In this document: positions 54,801 to 63,257 of the stretch, piece by piece
Layout of the letters: every line of letters begins with the position of its first letter
Position numbering within the stretch: the stretch's first letter is position 1
Assembly (NCBI RefSeq): GCF_024054565.1
Contig: NZ_JAMXLR010000020.1
Location: 124,001-188,000, forward strand
DNA: 64,000 nt
DNA from: Aeoliella straminimaris
Lineage (GTDB): Bacteria > Planctomycetota > Planctomycetia > Pirellulales > Lacipirellulaceae
Direction: 5' to 3'
The notes under the pieces: model-generated
What the model saw: the letters and a program-made list of their open reading frames with translations, nothing else
Database searches by the model: none
What the model was told of the DNA's origin: nothing
Program-made: the position numbers and the translations under genes

Positions 54801-55893
54801 AATTACCATCCAGCACATTGAAAGCTTGCTCGCCGCCAGGCGAATCGCTGGCCGTTCCGACGTCGGAGTCGAAGGCAATGATCGGATCGGTGGAAGACAG
54901 AATGCCTGCTGCTGTGGGCAGGTCCACCGGCACGCCCAGGGCATTCGTCCAGTTCGGGGTGGGTGAATCGGCGACGTCTTCCAGTTGCAGTGGGAAAATG
55001 ACACTGGCGGCCGCGGTGTGAAACAAACGGCTGGAATAGTCACTTACGGAACCGGTGTCGTCACGAAAACGGACGCGAAGTTCGTAGTCGGTGTTTTCGT
55101 CGAGAGTAATCTCTCCGGCTCGGTCGTTCTGGAAGAACCCGTCACCTAAGTGCGTGTGCAGGCGCTCAACACCTTGAATGCCCAAGGTTTGCCACACCGG
55201 CTCCGGCGAATCGCCGGTTGTCCAGATCTCCCAATCCGACGATAGATGCCCGTCGCCATTGGGATCCGAGAACAGGATCGCTTCCATGTGCACATCGGCG
55301 GGATTGACCTCTTGTCCGTCGAAGCTTGGTTCGGTGACCAGGGGAGCCGCTGGCGCGCCTGGGTTGCCAGGATTGACCCCAACGATTTGAATGAAATCGA
55401 CGCGTGTATCTTTGTTCGCCGCGGCTCCCACGTCCAAGGTGAGCCTTCCATCCGACACCGTAACCTGCTTGGTCATCTGCATCGCGACATTGGTATCAAC
55501 CTGGTTCGTCCAGTAGTTGACGCCCTCGATGTTCACGGTGTGCAAGCCGTCGTTGTTGGCGGGATCACCCACAGCGACGGTCACTTCGTAGGTGCCGTTC
55601 TCCAGGACGAACTCCCAGGTCGCATCTACTTCGACGTGGATCAACGTGTCCAGCCGCTGGTCGGCAACCAGGCTGCGTTCGCGCGATTGATCGGTATGGT
55701 CGCTCGACCAACCATAAGCCAGCCCATTCTCGCGAGGCCCGAACACAAGGCCTATATCTCGCACGTAGCCTGTCGGTACGGACGCCTCGTCGTTCTGGAA
55801 ATTCACCAAATAGGTGTCACCTGCCAGCAGCTGTCGAGGTTCAAGTGCCTCGATGTGCAACGTCTTCGTACTGCCGTGTCGTTTTGGGAGCAT
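51868..55893 (-). CDS. Large LEPR-XLL surface protein: malectin-like, two discoidin-like modules, sugar-dehydrogenase propeller, dockerin-like segment
   Basis: The start is ATG 55893; an in-frame TTG at 55917 is less likely. The 1341-residue product begins with L-E-P-R-Q-L-L, the LEPR-XLL export motif found in planctomycetes. Then come a malectin-like domain (N-G-T-Y-E-V-T-V-A-V-G-D), a fibronectin-like segment, and two discoidin-like modules with T-K-Y-L-N-F and I-Y/E-I-Y-G-T-N (about 54890-53935). A soluble glucose dehydrogenase-type propeller follows (S-G-E-Q-G-L-T-G-L-A, G-P-D-G-M-L-Y-V-H-N-G-D-G, W-A-Y-G-F-R-N-P), then a dockerin-like pair (D-Y-D-I-D-G-D-V-D and D-Y-T-I-W-R-N). A low-complexity tail of about 110 residues ends it. 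PQQ-dependent sugar oxidation is possible. It lies between the mirrored sigma cassettes. Confidence 0.82.
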   Translation of the reverse strand: MLPKRHGSTKTLHIEALEPRQLLAGDTYLVNFQNDEASVPTGYVRDIGLVFGPRENGLAYGWSSDHTDQSRERSLVADQRLDTLIHVEVDATWEFVLENGTYEVTVAVGDPANNDGLHTVNIEGVNYWTNQVDTNVAMQMTKQVTVSDGRLTLDVGAAANKDTRVDFIQIVGVNPGNPGAPAAPLVTEPSFDGQEVNPADVHMEAILFSDPNGDGHLSSDWEIWTTGDSPEPVWQTLGIQGVERLHTHLGDGFFQNDRAGEITLDENTDYELRVRFRDDTGSVSDYSSRLFHTAAASVIFPLQLEDVADSPTPNWTNALGVPVDLPTAAGILSSTDPIIAFDSDVGTASDSPGGEQAFNVLDGNSGTKYLNFAEFNTGFIVTPDVASVARSFRITTANDAVERDPDSYIIYGTNDPITSFAHGNGRDEDWTLITSGNLSLPNAREADGGVVSFANAASYTSYKVVFPSVKDPDNANSMQLADFELYTNTNGIGSGLLAPGMFIIPIQDVDGGPSSGSPGAEGPLNAIDGNANTKYLNFGAARSGLIVTPSDPNSVVSSFRITTANDAEGRDPAAWEIYGTNSAINSTNHGFGDGEPWTLIDSGTVDLPLARNADGPVVAVDNDTPYSSYKIVFTELRDPNAGDMQIAEIQFFGEGEATGTPPSLRLEDGATGDPLLDITGTGSAGNVVTDYPGLTEHVNVRVVIAAGSQSLNLMQSDLEFVEANGQQHTIFLPAVTLAPMQELELWVASSGATYFADPGDLVPNFSQLAREANLDIPYVTTKPGFVIEEVSNDYRLPVNITFVPDPGPNPDDPLYYVTELYGSIQVVTRDGTKHEFATALLDYNPTGPISGSGEQGLTGLAVIRDEVDSDIYHLYVGMLADNGNPPGGPVHYPKVEHLTSTAGGLSMDSREVLLNMQPETQGQSHQISNITIGPDGMLYVHNGDGFDASTAQDLDQFRGKVLRMTRDGDAPADNPFYIAGDGITARDYVWAYGFRNPFGGAWRASDGKHYEVENGPSVDRFAQVNPGVNYLWDGSNASMQNFAIYNWNPSTAPVNITFVQPETFGGSALPASMQDHAFISESGPTYAQGPQANGKRLTEFVLDENGDLVEGPTPLVEYVGNGHASVVALAAGPDGLYFSELYEDSGDNGPTATGARIYRVRYVNPQPGDYDIDGDVDLDDYSVWKNAFDSNLLLAADGNGNGVVDLVDYTIWRNNLGSGVAPAMTSDSQPEVATIQTRKSGTDVPTDSDTVSDAPATEFTKSVMPFGRSSRSVGAAHREAFVNGSSSAESTPDPTTLLLAVAQQAPSQGTTPRDLALADMDDFVSTSSADFDFGDTLDTEL

Positions 55894-56064
55894 GTCTACA
55901 CAAGGATGTTGGGGCAATGCTGATAGAACTGCTTACGCTTTCGCGGATGAGCAAAGGCAACGAAGGACCACGACAGCTACATCGCATCATGCAATTCTAC
56001 GGACGCATCCATAGATGTCAGTTGTAGCTGCGCAGTCAGAAATCAAGGGCGCTAGATGATTGGA

Positions 56065-57642
56065 TCAGTCCGCATACCACCAGGCATGGACGCGGATGTC
56101 GTTCCAATCGACCCGCTTGGGAATTTCCGGGCTATCCTCGAATCCAATCGACACCCAGTTGTCACCCTCGTCGGTAACGCTGTGGGGGGAATCGATCCAG
56201 CCGCCTTCTCCACGATCGGCGTCTGTGATGGATCTGCCTTGGATCTCGTAGCTGCGTACGGTATCGGAATTGTTGTAGATGATGTAGATACCGCGTTGCC
56301 CCTGCTGGAAGCTAGATGTGAGCGTTCCCGGTTCCGTACCATCGTGCTGCCAGACTACTTGTCTATTGGCTGTATCGATGAAGCGTACCGAGTTTTGAAG
56401 GTTGGCCGAACTGCTGACGGCCAGCAGCACTTTTTCTCCTGGTCGGACATCGAGTACGTAACCGCTGCGTTTCTCCACCCGGTTGGCAGGATCGCCGATC
56501 GGTTCGGGGACGTAGGAAACACCGCTGCTTACCGGCGAGGCTGGTGCTCCGGGGCCAGAGAAATGGATAAGGGCACACATGTCGTTGAAGTCGCGGTCGC
56601 GATCGACTTCTTCGCCAATTTCCACATCGGGATAGCCGCTGTCATCGAAACCGATCACCAGGAAATCCGCGGATTCGTATAGCAATGCGTAGTCGCTTTG
56701 CTTCCAATCTCCGCTGCCGTCCGGCCGTTCCACACAGTAGGAGCCGGCAATCAGGAAGTTCTTGCGGGTCGCCTTGTCGTTGGTAACGGAGTATTGCCCA
56801 ATGCAACCAGTGAGTCTGTCGCCTACCGGCGAGTTGCCGGCGGATAAGTTGTTGAAGGACATCGAGGCCCCGGAGATTTTTCCCTGTTCATTCAATTCAA
56901 CCATGCCCAACGCATTTTGGCACGTGGCATCGGTATCGACGCTCAGGTCCATGCGCACTCCGGGCGGTATGCTGATCACATAACCTCGTTCGCGCCCGTC
57001 GAAGGTACTATCAATCCAGGCAGTCCCCCCACTGAGTTCCCACCTCGAGTCCTGTTCTCCAGAAGTGCCTTTGCTCTCGCATCGCGGCAGCCACAGGCAG
57101 TTGATTGCATCGGTTCGCGTGAGACGACTCAGGACTTCAAGGGCACGAGCATCACGTACCCGTAACGAATTGAGCGGCAAGTCGCCAGAAGCATCCTGGC
57201 TCCAATCGTAGCGCAGGGTCTCCGTTGATGCCATTTGGGGAACGGTACCCTGCATTTGGTCGTTTGTTAGGTGCAGGAAGTACCATCCGAGGCCAATGAC
57301 GACCATGGCGGCCAAGCTGGCTAGAACCATGGAGAGTTTGGGACGCTCGAAGGGCTCAGCCACGTCTCTGCCCACGCGATCGATCAGGGTTGCGCAGGAG
57401 TGCTGTGCAAGAGAACTCGGCGCGTCCTCAAGGTCAGATGAATCGCCAAATGGCTGCAACGAACCGTCCCCAATCTCACACCGCAGCAGAGTTCCCAAAC
57501 GGATCATGCTGGCGTAGTGCGCTTGCAGCTCGGGCCTGTCGAGCAGCAGGCTCTCGAGTCTCTGAATCCGATCCGCCGAGACCCCAATATCGGCAATCTC
57601 GCTGACAATTTGATCTATTTGTTCTCGTTCTCGTTCCATCAT
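56065..57642 (-). CDS. Membrane-anchored sigma-factor partner with two copies of a D-F-N-D-type domain (copy 2)
   Basis: The start is ATG 57642, which aligns the N-terminus exactly with the paralogue at 50205; a TTG at 57693 is less likely. The 525-residue protein has a cytoplasmic helical region (Q-R-L-E-S-L-L-L-D-R-P-E-L-Q-A-H-Y), a membrane segment (M-V-L-A-S-L-A-A-M-V-V-I-G-L-G-W-Y-F-L) and an external part. That part has two related halves: one ends I-G-F-D-D-S with D-R-D-F-N-D-M, the other I-G-F-E-D-S with W-N-D-I-R. It lies 81 bp after a sigma factor gene on the same strand, so an anti-sigma or sensor role is likely. Identity to the paralogue is moderate, which points to an old duplication. 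Confidence 0.72.
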   Translation of the reverse strand: MMEREREQIDQIVSEIADIGVSADRIQRLESLLLDRPELQAHYASMIRLGTLLRCEIGDGSLQPFGDSSDLEDAPSSLAQHSCATLIDRVGRDVAEPFERPKLSMVLASLAAMVVIGLGWYFLHLTNDQMQGTVPQMASTETLRYDWSQDASGDLPLNSLRVRDARALEVLSRLTRTDAINCLWLPRCESKGTSGEQDSRWELSGGTAWIDSTFDGRERGYVISIPPGVRMDLSVDTDATCQNALGMVELNEQGKISGASMSFNNLSAGNSPVGDRLTGCIGQYSVTNDKATRKNFLIAGSYCVERPDGSGDWKQSDYALLYESADFLVIGFDDSGYPDVEIGEEVDRDRDFNDMCALIHFSGPGAPASPVSSGVSYVPEPIGDPANRVEKRSGYVLDVRPGEKVLLAVSSSANLQNSVRFIDTANRQVVWQHDGTEPGTLTSSFQQGQRGIYIIYNNSDTVRSYEIQGRSITDADRGEGGWIDSPHSVTDEGDNWVSIGFEDSPEIPKRVDWNDIRVHAWWYAD

Positions 57643-57723
57643 GTCGTTCAACCGTGTATTTGATGATTCCACCAGGAGAATAGGTGCCGACAACTTGTCG
57701 CAGCATGCACCTGGTAGCTTGAT

Positions 57724-58272
57724 TCACCCGTGCTCAGCTTCGGACATATGCTGCTGAATACAGCGAAGCAACGCCTGCCGTATTCGCATCAGACGAACCT
57801 TCACTGCAGAAAGCGATTTGCCCGACCGCTTCGCGAGGGCAGCAAGCGAAAGACCTTCTTCGTAACGACGCCGCAGCAACTCCAAGTTCTGCTTGCTGGT
57901 ATTCTTGAGACAATGTCGCAAGGTCACGTGAACGGCCGTTTCGTCTTGTTCGTAATCCGGCCGATTGGCCAATTGGTCTATTAACTCCTTGCTAAAAACA
58001 TGCCTGTCTCGCGATTTGTCGCGAACATAAGCTCGCACCTGCCAGCAGGCCACCTTCTGGGCCCAGGCAGAGAAACTTGTGCCGGGCTCGAACTCATCCG
58101 CCTTGCGCCAGAGCACCAAATTGGTTTCCTGAAGCACGTTATTAGCGGCATGCGGATCGGCAAGCAGCATATTGATATAGTTCAGTAGCCGCAATTGCTC
58201 ACTTACGAGCAATTGAACAAAGGTTTCCTTTGCGCAGTCTGAATCACTCGAGTTGAATCTCGCTTCTGACAT
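57724..58272 (-). CDS. ECF-type RNA polymerase sigma factor, Rhodopirellula/Verrucomicrobium family (copy 2)
   Basis: This 182-residue protein, the same length as copy 1, has N-N-V-L-Q-E-T-N-L-V-L-W-R-K-A-D-E-F-E-P-G-T-S-F in region 2 and L-R-R-R-Y-E-E-G-L-S followed by the recognition helix S-G-K-S-L-S-A-V-K-V-R-L-M-R-I-R-Q-A-L in region 4. AAGG lies upstream of the ATG. It is followed on the same strand by its probable membrane partner and is divergent from a DUF1559 gene, as in the mirrored cassette at 48-52 kb. The target promoters are unknown. A perfect palindrome CTGTTAACAG sits 22 bp before its start. Confidence 0.93.
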   Translation of the reverse strand: MSEARFNSSDSDCAKETFVQLLVSEQLRLLNYINMLLADPHAANNVLQETNLVLWRKADEFEPGTSFSAWAQKVACWQVRAYVRDKSRDRHVFSKELIDQLANRPDYEQDETAVHVTLRHCLKNTSKQNLELLRRRYEEGLSLAALAKRSGKSLSAVKVRLMRIRQALLRCIQQHMSEAEHG

Positions 58273-58947
58273 CGCAAAGCCTTGGATCTGTAGCTGTTAA
58301 CAGTCCGGGTGACGAGGCTCAGTAAATTGAAGAGGTCACCCAACGCAAATGCAAATCAATCACATTGCTCGCTGAAGGAATAGTTGCGCTTTACCGCCAT
58401 TAACGGCAGAAACAACGCCGCAAGCAACGTCCCGAAAGTTGGCTCGTGGTTTGAACTTTGCTGCTAAATCTCGAAAAGCCGGTTTTACAGGGCGAGGGAT
58501 CTATACAGTTCGACCCCAGACCTCGCTATTTCCCCATCTCTAAATACCAGAAGATCCGCATTGGTTACATCTTTCTCGCTCCGCGGTGCTCGCGGTTTGA
58601 AGAACTAGACCGGCGTTGCGGGGATTGGCTTCAAAAAAATGCAAAATCTGGACGCCCAGATGTAACTTTTTGGGAACCTTTTGGTATCTCTTTCTTACGG
58701 GGAAGAAGACGAACAACGTATCACCTTCGTGTTACAACTGCCAGTATATAGTTTTTCGAACTGCCCTTTCCACACTTTTCAAAGAACTCATCGAACCCGC
58801 TGAAACCACCATTTGCGTCTAAGCGGGCTGACCTCCGCACGCATCCAGTGCGTGCGCATGGTCTTTGGTACGCGCGGCTTTAGTCATAGGTGCCCGTTGA
58901 GTCTTTTTATTCGACCAAGCTTTTCCCTGGAATTCAGAAAGGACCCC
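58273..58947. other. Divergent intergenic region (675 bp), no gene supported
   Basis: This is the largest gap in the window and more AT-rich than its surroundings. Short plus-strand frames (for example 58458-58751) show no family signature, lack a ribosome-binding site and have composition unlike neighbouring genes. The two inverted repeats near the sigma factor start are listed separately. The GAAAGGA ribosome-binding site of the DUF1559 gene is at 58937-58943. Confidence 0.4.
58294..58341. promoter_or_regulatory. Two inverted repeats upstream of sigma factor copy 2
   Basis: CTGTTAACAG (58294-58303) is a perfect 10-bp palindrome. Next to it, GGGTGAC (58307-58313) pairs with GTCACCC (58335-58341) across 21 bp. 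They lie 22-69 bp before the sigma factor ATG and may be operator sites or leader structure. Confidence 0.3.
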
Positions 58948-60036
58948 ATGATTTCCGCACGAACACGTCGGGCTCATGCGAGCCGTTTGTCCGGCTTCAC
59001 ACTAGTGGAGCTTCTTGTCGTAATTGCCATCATCGGCATCCTGGTGGCCCTGCTATTACCCGCAGTTCAGTCTGCCCGCGAGGCCGCGCGTCGTGCCCAA
59101 TGCACCGACCATCTAAAGAACTTGGCCCTGGCGATGATCAATCATGAGTCCAGTCTGGGCCTACTCCCGTCTTCAGGGTGGGCAGGGAATTGGACGGGGG
59201 ATCCCGATCTCGGTTCCAAGCCGGAACAACCTGGTGGCTGGCTGTTCACGATCCTGCCTTATATGGAGCAACAGGCACTCCACGATATGGGCAGCGGCTT
59301 GACCGGCCAAGCACGCAAAGATGCTCTTGCGGCACGCGATGCAACTGTCATCGCCATTGCCAACTGCCCCAGCCGCCGCAAGGGTGGCCCTTATCCGTTT
59401 ACACTCGGGGGCCAGCCTGCCAGTGGAAACGGGCAGGGTGGTAGTTTCACCTACTCTCATCCGGTGGTGGCACGATCCGATTATGCGATCAGCGTGGGCG
59501 ACGAGTTAGGCTACGACAACGACTGCCAGGGACGCGGATATTCGTATGGCGCCAAGATTCGGCCACCTCGTTCCACCGAGTACAGCGGGATTAGCTATTG
59601 CGGATCGTCCGTCAAGTTTCGCCAGATCACCGATGGTCTCAGCAACACGATTGCATTGGGTGAAAAGTACGTGCCATCGGGCACTTATCAGGTGAACGAT
59701 CCCTGGATTGCGGATGACTGGGGTATGTATACCGGGTTCCAGGACGACACGGTAAAGAGCACCTTTTATCTGGGCTACAACGGCAACACACCCACCGAGG
59801 CAACGCACACACCTGTTTCCGACAGTACCGATCAAGGAACGATCGGGGAAACTGCCCGTGAGCTGTTCGGTAGCCCTCACACAGGCGGAACGCTCTTCGC
59901 GTTGTGCGATGGTTCGGTGAGTCAGGTCGCGTTCGATATCGACCCTGAGATCTTTCGCCGAATGGGCGTGCGAAACGACGAGGGGGATACCAAGCAGGTG
60001 GACAGAAGTGGTGGTGGCGGCGGACCGCGCCGCTAG
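58948..60036 (+). CDS. DUF1559 pilin-like protein with H-X9-DG C-terminus (copy 2)
   Basis: The start is ATG 58948 with GAAAGGA upstream; an earlier in-frame start would add 45 residues without relation to the family. The 362-residue product has the prepilin-type segment [20 protein letters not shown], the DUF1559 mark [13 protein letters not shown], and His plus nine residues plus Asp-Gly near the end (H-T-G-G-T-L-F-A-L-C-D-G). It ends in a Gly/Arg-rich tail. It is close to the copy at 48.1 kb. It is followed after 67 bp by the double PEP-CTERM protein, so both may be transcribed together. Confidence 0.93.
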   Translation: MISARTRRAHASRLSGFTLVELLVVIAIIGILVALLLPAVQSAREAARRAQCTDHLKNLALAMINHESSLGLLPSSGWAGNWTGDPDLGSKPEQPGGWLFTILPYMEQQALHDMGSGLTGQARKDALAARDATVIAIANCPSRRKGGPYPFTLGGQPASGNGQGGSFTYSHPVVARSDYAISVGDELGYDNDCQGRGYSYGAKIRPPRSTEYSGISYCGSSVKFRQITDGLSNTIALGEKYVPSGTYQVNDPWIADDWGMYTGFQDDTVKSTFYLGYNGNTPTEATHTPVSDSTDQGTIGETARELFGSPHTGGTLFALCDGSVSQVAFDIDPEIFRRMGVRNDEGDTKQVDRSGGGGGPRR

Positions 60037-60103
60037 AGCGTGTGATGGGCGATGATCTAAATCTCTACTCTTCTATATTGATTCAACATGGAGTTCGGCA
60101 AAA

Positions 60104-63100
60104 ATGCTCGCGCGTAACACTATAGGTTTGGCATCACTGGCAGTTGTGCTGGCCCTTTTTGGCGGCAAGGCTCAGGCTGCGGATATCCTCGGTATTGGAG
60201 ACACCATAATTGCCATCGATGCCGATGTGGCGACCAACAGTGCCTCGCCGGCGGGAGAACAGGCTCCCTTGGCAATCGACAACGATACGGCCACCAAGTA
60301 CTTGAATTTCGCGACCACTCGCAGCGGGTTCATTATCACCCCTAGCGGCTCGGGTGCTGTTCAGAGCTTCATCATGACCACGGGAAACGATGCTCCCGGG
60401 CGTGACCCCTCAAGTTATGAGTTTTACGGCACAAACGACATCATCACGTCGGAAGCAAATTTGAATGGCCGGGAGGAAGACTGGACCTTGATCTCCATGG
60501 GTGACATCACGTTGCCAGGAGATCCTGCAATTGGCGACGACCAGCGAAATGTCGCAGGCGATCCCGTCGGATTCGTAAACGGTACCGACTACACCTCCTA
60601 CAAGATGATCTTTCCGACCACGAAAACTGCAAATACTATCATGCAGTTCTCCGAGATCGAGTTTCTGACATCCATGGATGGCTCTGGCACCGATATCTCG
60701 ATGCCTGGCGACTTCATCATCCCGATTCAGGACGTCGACTTTACTCCCCAGAGCAATTACCCCGCCGGCGAAAATCCACGGCTGATCTACGACAATAACG
60801 TCAACACGAAGTACTTGAACGGTGGTGGAGTTAATTCGGGTTTCATCGTCACCCCTTTGGTCGGTCAGACCGTCGTGAATGGTTTTCAAATCACCACGGC
60901 CAACGACGAGGAGATTCGCGACCCTGCTGCGTACGAAATCTACGGTACGAACGATCCGATTGAGTCAACCGACAACAGCTATGGTCGTGACGAAGACTGG
61001 ACATTGATTCAGAGCGGCACCGTAACCTTGCCCACCGAACGGCTCACGGCCGGCGGCGTCGTGGCGATCAATGGAAATAGCTCGGCCTACAGCTCCTACA
61101 AGGTGGTGTTCCCTGAACTCAAGGACAACAACACCATCATGCAGATTGCCGAGTTCGAACTCTTCACACCCACCCAGGCCACGTTGACGGTGGATCGGCA
61201 AACAGGTTCAGTAATCCTCGCGGCCACCGAGAACATCACCTTCGATTCACTTGAGATCCTCTCGGTGTTGACCAATGCCTTGGATGCATCGGAGTGGAAC
61301 TCTTTGACCGACGGTTCGCCCAATTCCGATCCCAACGATACCTGGTCCACCTCGAGTTCGACCAGTGAGTCACTGGCGGAAATGGACGCTGCCGGCGGTG
61401 CTGATGATGGTTTTTCGTTAACCACCGGCAGTTCCATGAACCTGGGCAACATTTGGCGCGCTGTGCCGACAGAGTACGAAGATATCCGAGCAGTGCTAAC
61501 CAATGACGGCGGTTTGGCACTCGGCGTCGACATCCAGTTCGTCGGCACCGAGATTGTCGAGGGCGACTACGATGGCAACGGGTCGGTAGGACCAGAGGAT
61601 TGGCCCTTGTTCCGAGATGTACTCGGTCGCAACTATGAAGGCCAGACTGCTGGTGCTGCCTATCTTGGCGGTGACTTGGATGGCGACTTCGATAGCGACA
61701 TCGACGACTTCAATCGCTTTATCGACCTGTACTTCGCCGCCGGTAATTCCGCGCTCAATTTCAACGCAGTTCCCGAACCTTCGTCGGTGGCGATCGCACT
61801 GGGCGCCTTGGTGGCAGTGGTCGGATTGCGTCGCGCGAATTGGCGTGGCATCGCGATGCTGCTGTTGGCTTTCACGTTCGTGGGGGCAGCAACGCAAGTA
61901 AACGCCCAAACGTTCACGCTGGACAACACGATCGTTCCGACCGTCACTATTCCTGACGGCCAGGAGAATGAAAACGTAGATTCGGGCCCGGAGAACTTCT
62001 TTGACGACGTCGTGCTGGACGACCCGCTCGACAACGACTTGTTCGTGGCGGACTACAACGGAGAGGGCGTCGTCTCCGCGCAGTACGCGGGCCTGGGGGC
62101 AGCACCGAAGGTCGTGTTCATGGACTATGGTGCATCGATCAATCCCAACTGGTTCTCCTACGCCCAACGTTCGGGTGCCGATCCGACAGCCGACCGGGTG
62201 GGGAGCTTCGAGTTCTGGTTCAGCAACAGCGATTTCGGCGGCGTGCTACCCGGCGGCGATCCGGATGCCGTGTTAAACATCGATCCGGATGACGAACGGC
62301 TTCGCGACAGCATCCTGCGTCCCTATCCGCTCGGAAGCGATAGTCTGAGTGGTCGGTATGTCGCCATGCGGCTGACGGTTTCGGACCTGTCGGCGAATCA
62401 ACCCGTCAATAACATCGGCGGTCACGAATTCCGCTTTCTCGATGGCCCCTCCGATGTGGTGTTGACTGTCAATCGCAACACCGGCGAATTGACCCTGAGC
62501 AACAACGGCTCGAATGCACAAGCCATCGAAATGCAGGCGTATCAGATCGAAAGCGAAGCCGAGGCATTCATTCCAGGTTCATTTAATGGACTGGCTGGCG
62601 ATGTTACTGGTTTCACCCAGGGAAACGGATTGAGCGACGGTTGGGAAACGACCGGCAATTCGCCTGCTCGCCTGATCGAGGCAAACTTCTTTGCCGCAGA
62701 CGATCTGCCAACAGGTATTTCCAACGTCTCTCTGGGAACCGCCTTGGCGACGGGCGTCCCCGCTGAAGACATCTCCTTTACGTGGACCAATTCTTTTGGC
62801 GACGTGTTCGATGGGCGCGTTGAATATGTCGGCGACATTACGCAACAACCGGGCGACTACAACGGCGACGGTACCGTGGACATCGCTGATTACACGACCT
62901 GGCGCAACAACTTGGGATCCACCACGGCAAATTTGAATGGCGATCTAACGCCAAGTGGAGTGACTGCCGCCGATTATCAGGTGTGGAAGGACAATTTTGG
63001 TGAAACGCTGCCGGGCGCCTTGGCAGGTGTCGCTTCCAGCGTTCCCGAGCCAACCGCGTGGATCTCGATGTTGACAGTCGCCGGCTTGATGCTGAACACG

Positions 63101-63136
63101 CTGCGAAGAGGAAACAAGAAGCACACGATTGACTGA
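60104..63136 (+). CDS. Double PEP-CTERM protein: two complete exported proteins fused in one frame
   Basis: This 1010-residue frame contains two units. Unit 1 (residues 1-584) has a signal peptide (V-L-A-L-F-G-G-K-A-Q-A), two discoidin-like modules (T-K-Y-L-N at about 60.29 and 60.80 kb), a dockerin-like region (D-Y-D-G-N-G-S-V-G) and a full sorting signal, V556-P-E-P-S-S-V-A-I-A-L with R-R. Without a stop, Met585 opens unit 2 with a second signal-like helix (M-L-L-L-A-F-T-F-V-G-A-A-T-Q-V-N-A). Unit 2 has a beta-rich domain, a dockerin-like D-Y-N-G-D-G-T-V-D-I-A-D-Y-T-T-W-R-N and a terminal V-P-E-P-T-A-W-I-S-M-L. Internal translation from ATG 61856 is possible. A surface role is likely; the fusion is unusual. 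Confidence 0.82.
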   Translation: MLARNTIGLASLAVVLALFGGKAQAADILGIGDTIIAIDADVATNSASPAGEQAPLAIDNDTATKYLNFATTRSGFIITPSGSGAVQSFIMTTGNDAPGRDPSSYEFYGTNDIITSEANLNGREEDWTLISMGDITLPGDPAIGDDQRNVAGDPVGFVNGTDYTSYKMIFPTTKTANTIMQFSEIEFLTSMDGSGTDISMPGDFIIPIQDVDFTPQSNYPAGENPRLIYDNNVNTKYLNGGGVNSGFIVTPLVGQTVVNGFQITTANDEEIRDPAAYEIYGTNDPIESTDNSYGRDEDWTLIQSGTVTLPTERLTAGGVVAINGNSSAYSSYKVVFPELKDNNTIMQIAEFELFTPTQATLTVDRQTGSVILAATENITFDSLEILSVLTNALDASEWNSLTDGSPNSDPNDTWSTSSSTSESLAEMDAAGGADDGFSLTTGSSMNLGNIWRAVPTEYEDIRAVLTNDGGLALGVDIQFVGTEIVEGDYDGNGSVGPEDWPLFRDVLGRNYEGQTAGAAYLGGDLDGDFDSDIDDFNRFIDLYFAAGNSALNFNAVPEPSSVAIALGALVAVVGLRRANWRGIAMLLLAFTFVGAATQVNAQTFTLDNTIVPTVTIPDGQENENVDSGPENFFDDVVLDDPLDNDLFVADYNGEGVVSAQYAGLGAAPKVVFMDYGASINPNWFSYAQRSGADPTADRVGSFEFWFSNSDFGGVLPGGDPDAVLNIDPDDERLRDSILRPYPLGSDSLSGRYVAMRLTVSDLSANQPVNNIGGHEFRFLDGPSDVVLTVNRNTGELTLSNNGSNAQAIEMQAYQIESEAEAFIPGSFNGLAGDVTGFTQGNGLSDGWETTGNSPARLIEANFFAADDLPTGISNVSLGTALATGVPAEDISFTWTNSFGDVFDGRVEYVGDITQQPGDYNGDGTVDIADYTTWRNNLGSTTANLNGDLTPSGVTAADYQVWKDNFGETLPGALAGVASSVPEPTAWISMLTVAGLMLNTLRRGNKKHTID

Positions 63137-63257
63137 GCATCGTTGGGGTTCGCCCAATGAGCTATTAGCACCTGGATTCAAGAGACGAGGTACTGGGACG
63201 TGTTGTTGTCTTGCAACTACGGACGAACACCAACTTATCAACCGGGAGAAAGTACCA

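Noticed and set aside
58458..58822. Two short plus-strand frames in the large gap before the second DUF1559 gene
   Set aside because: No ribosome-binding site, no family resemblance, and composition unlike the neighbouring genes.
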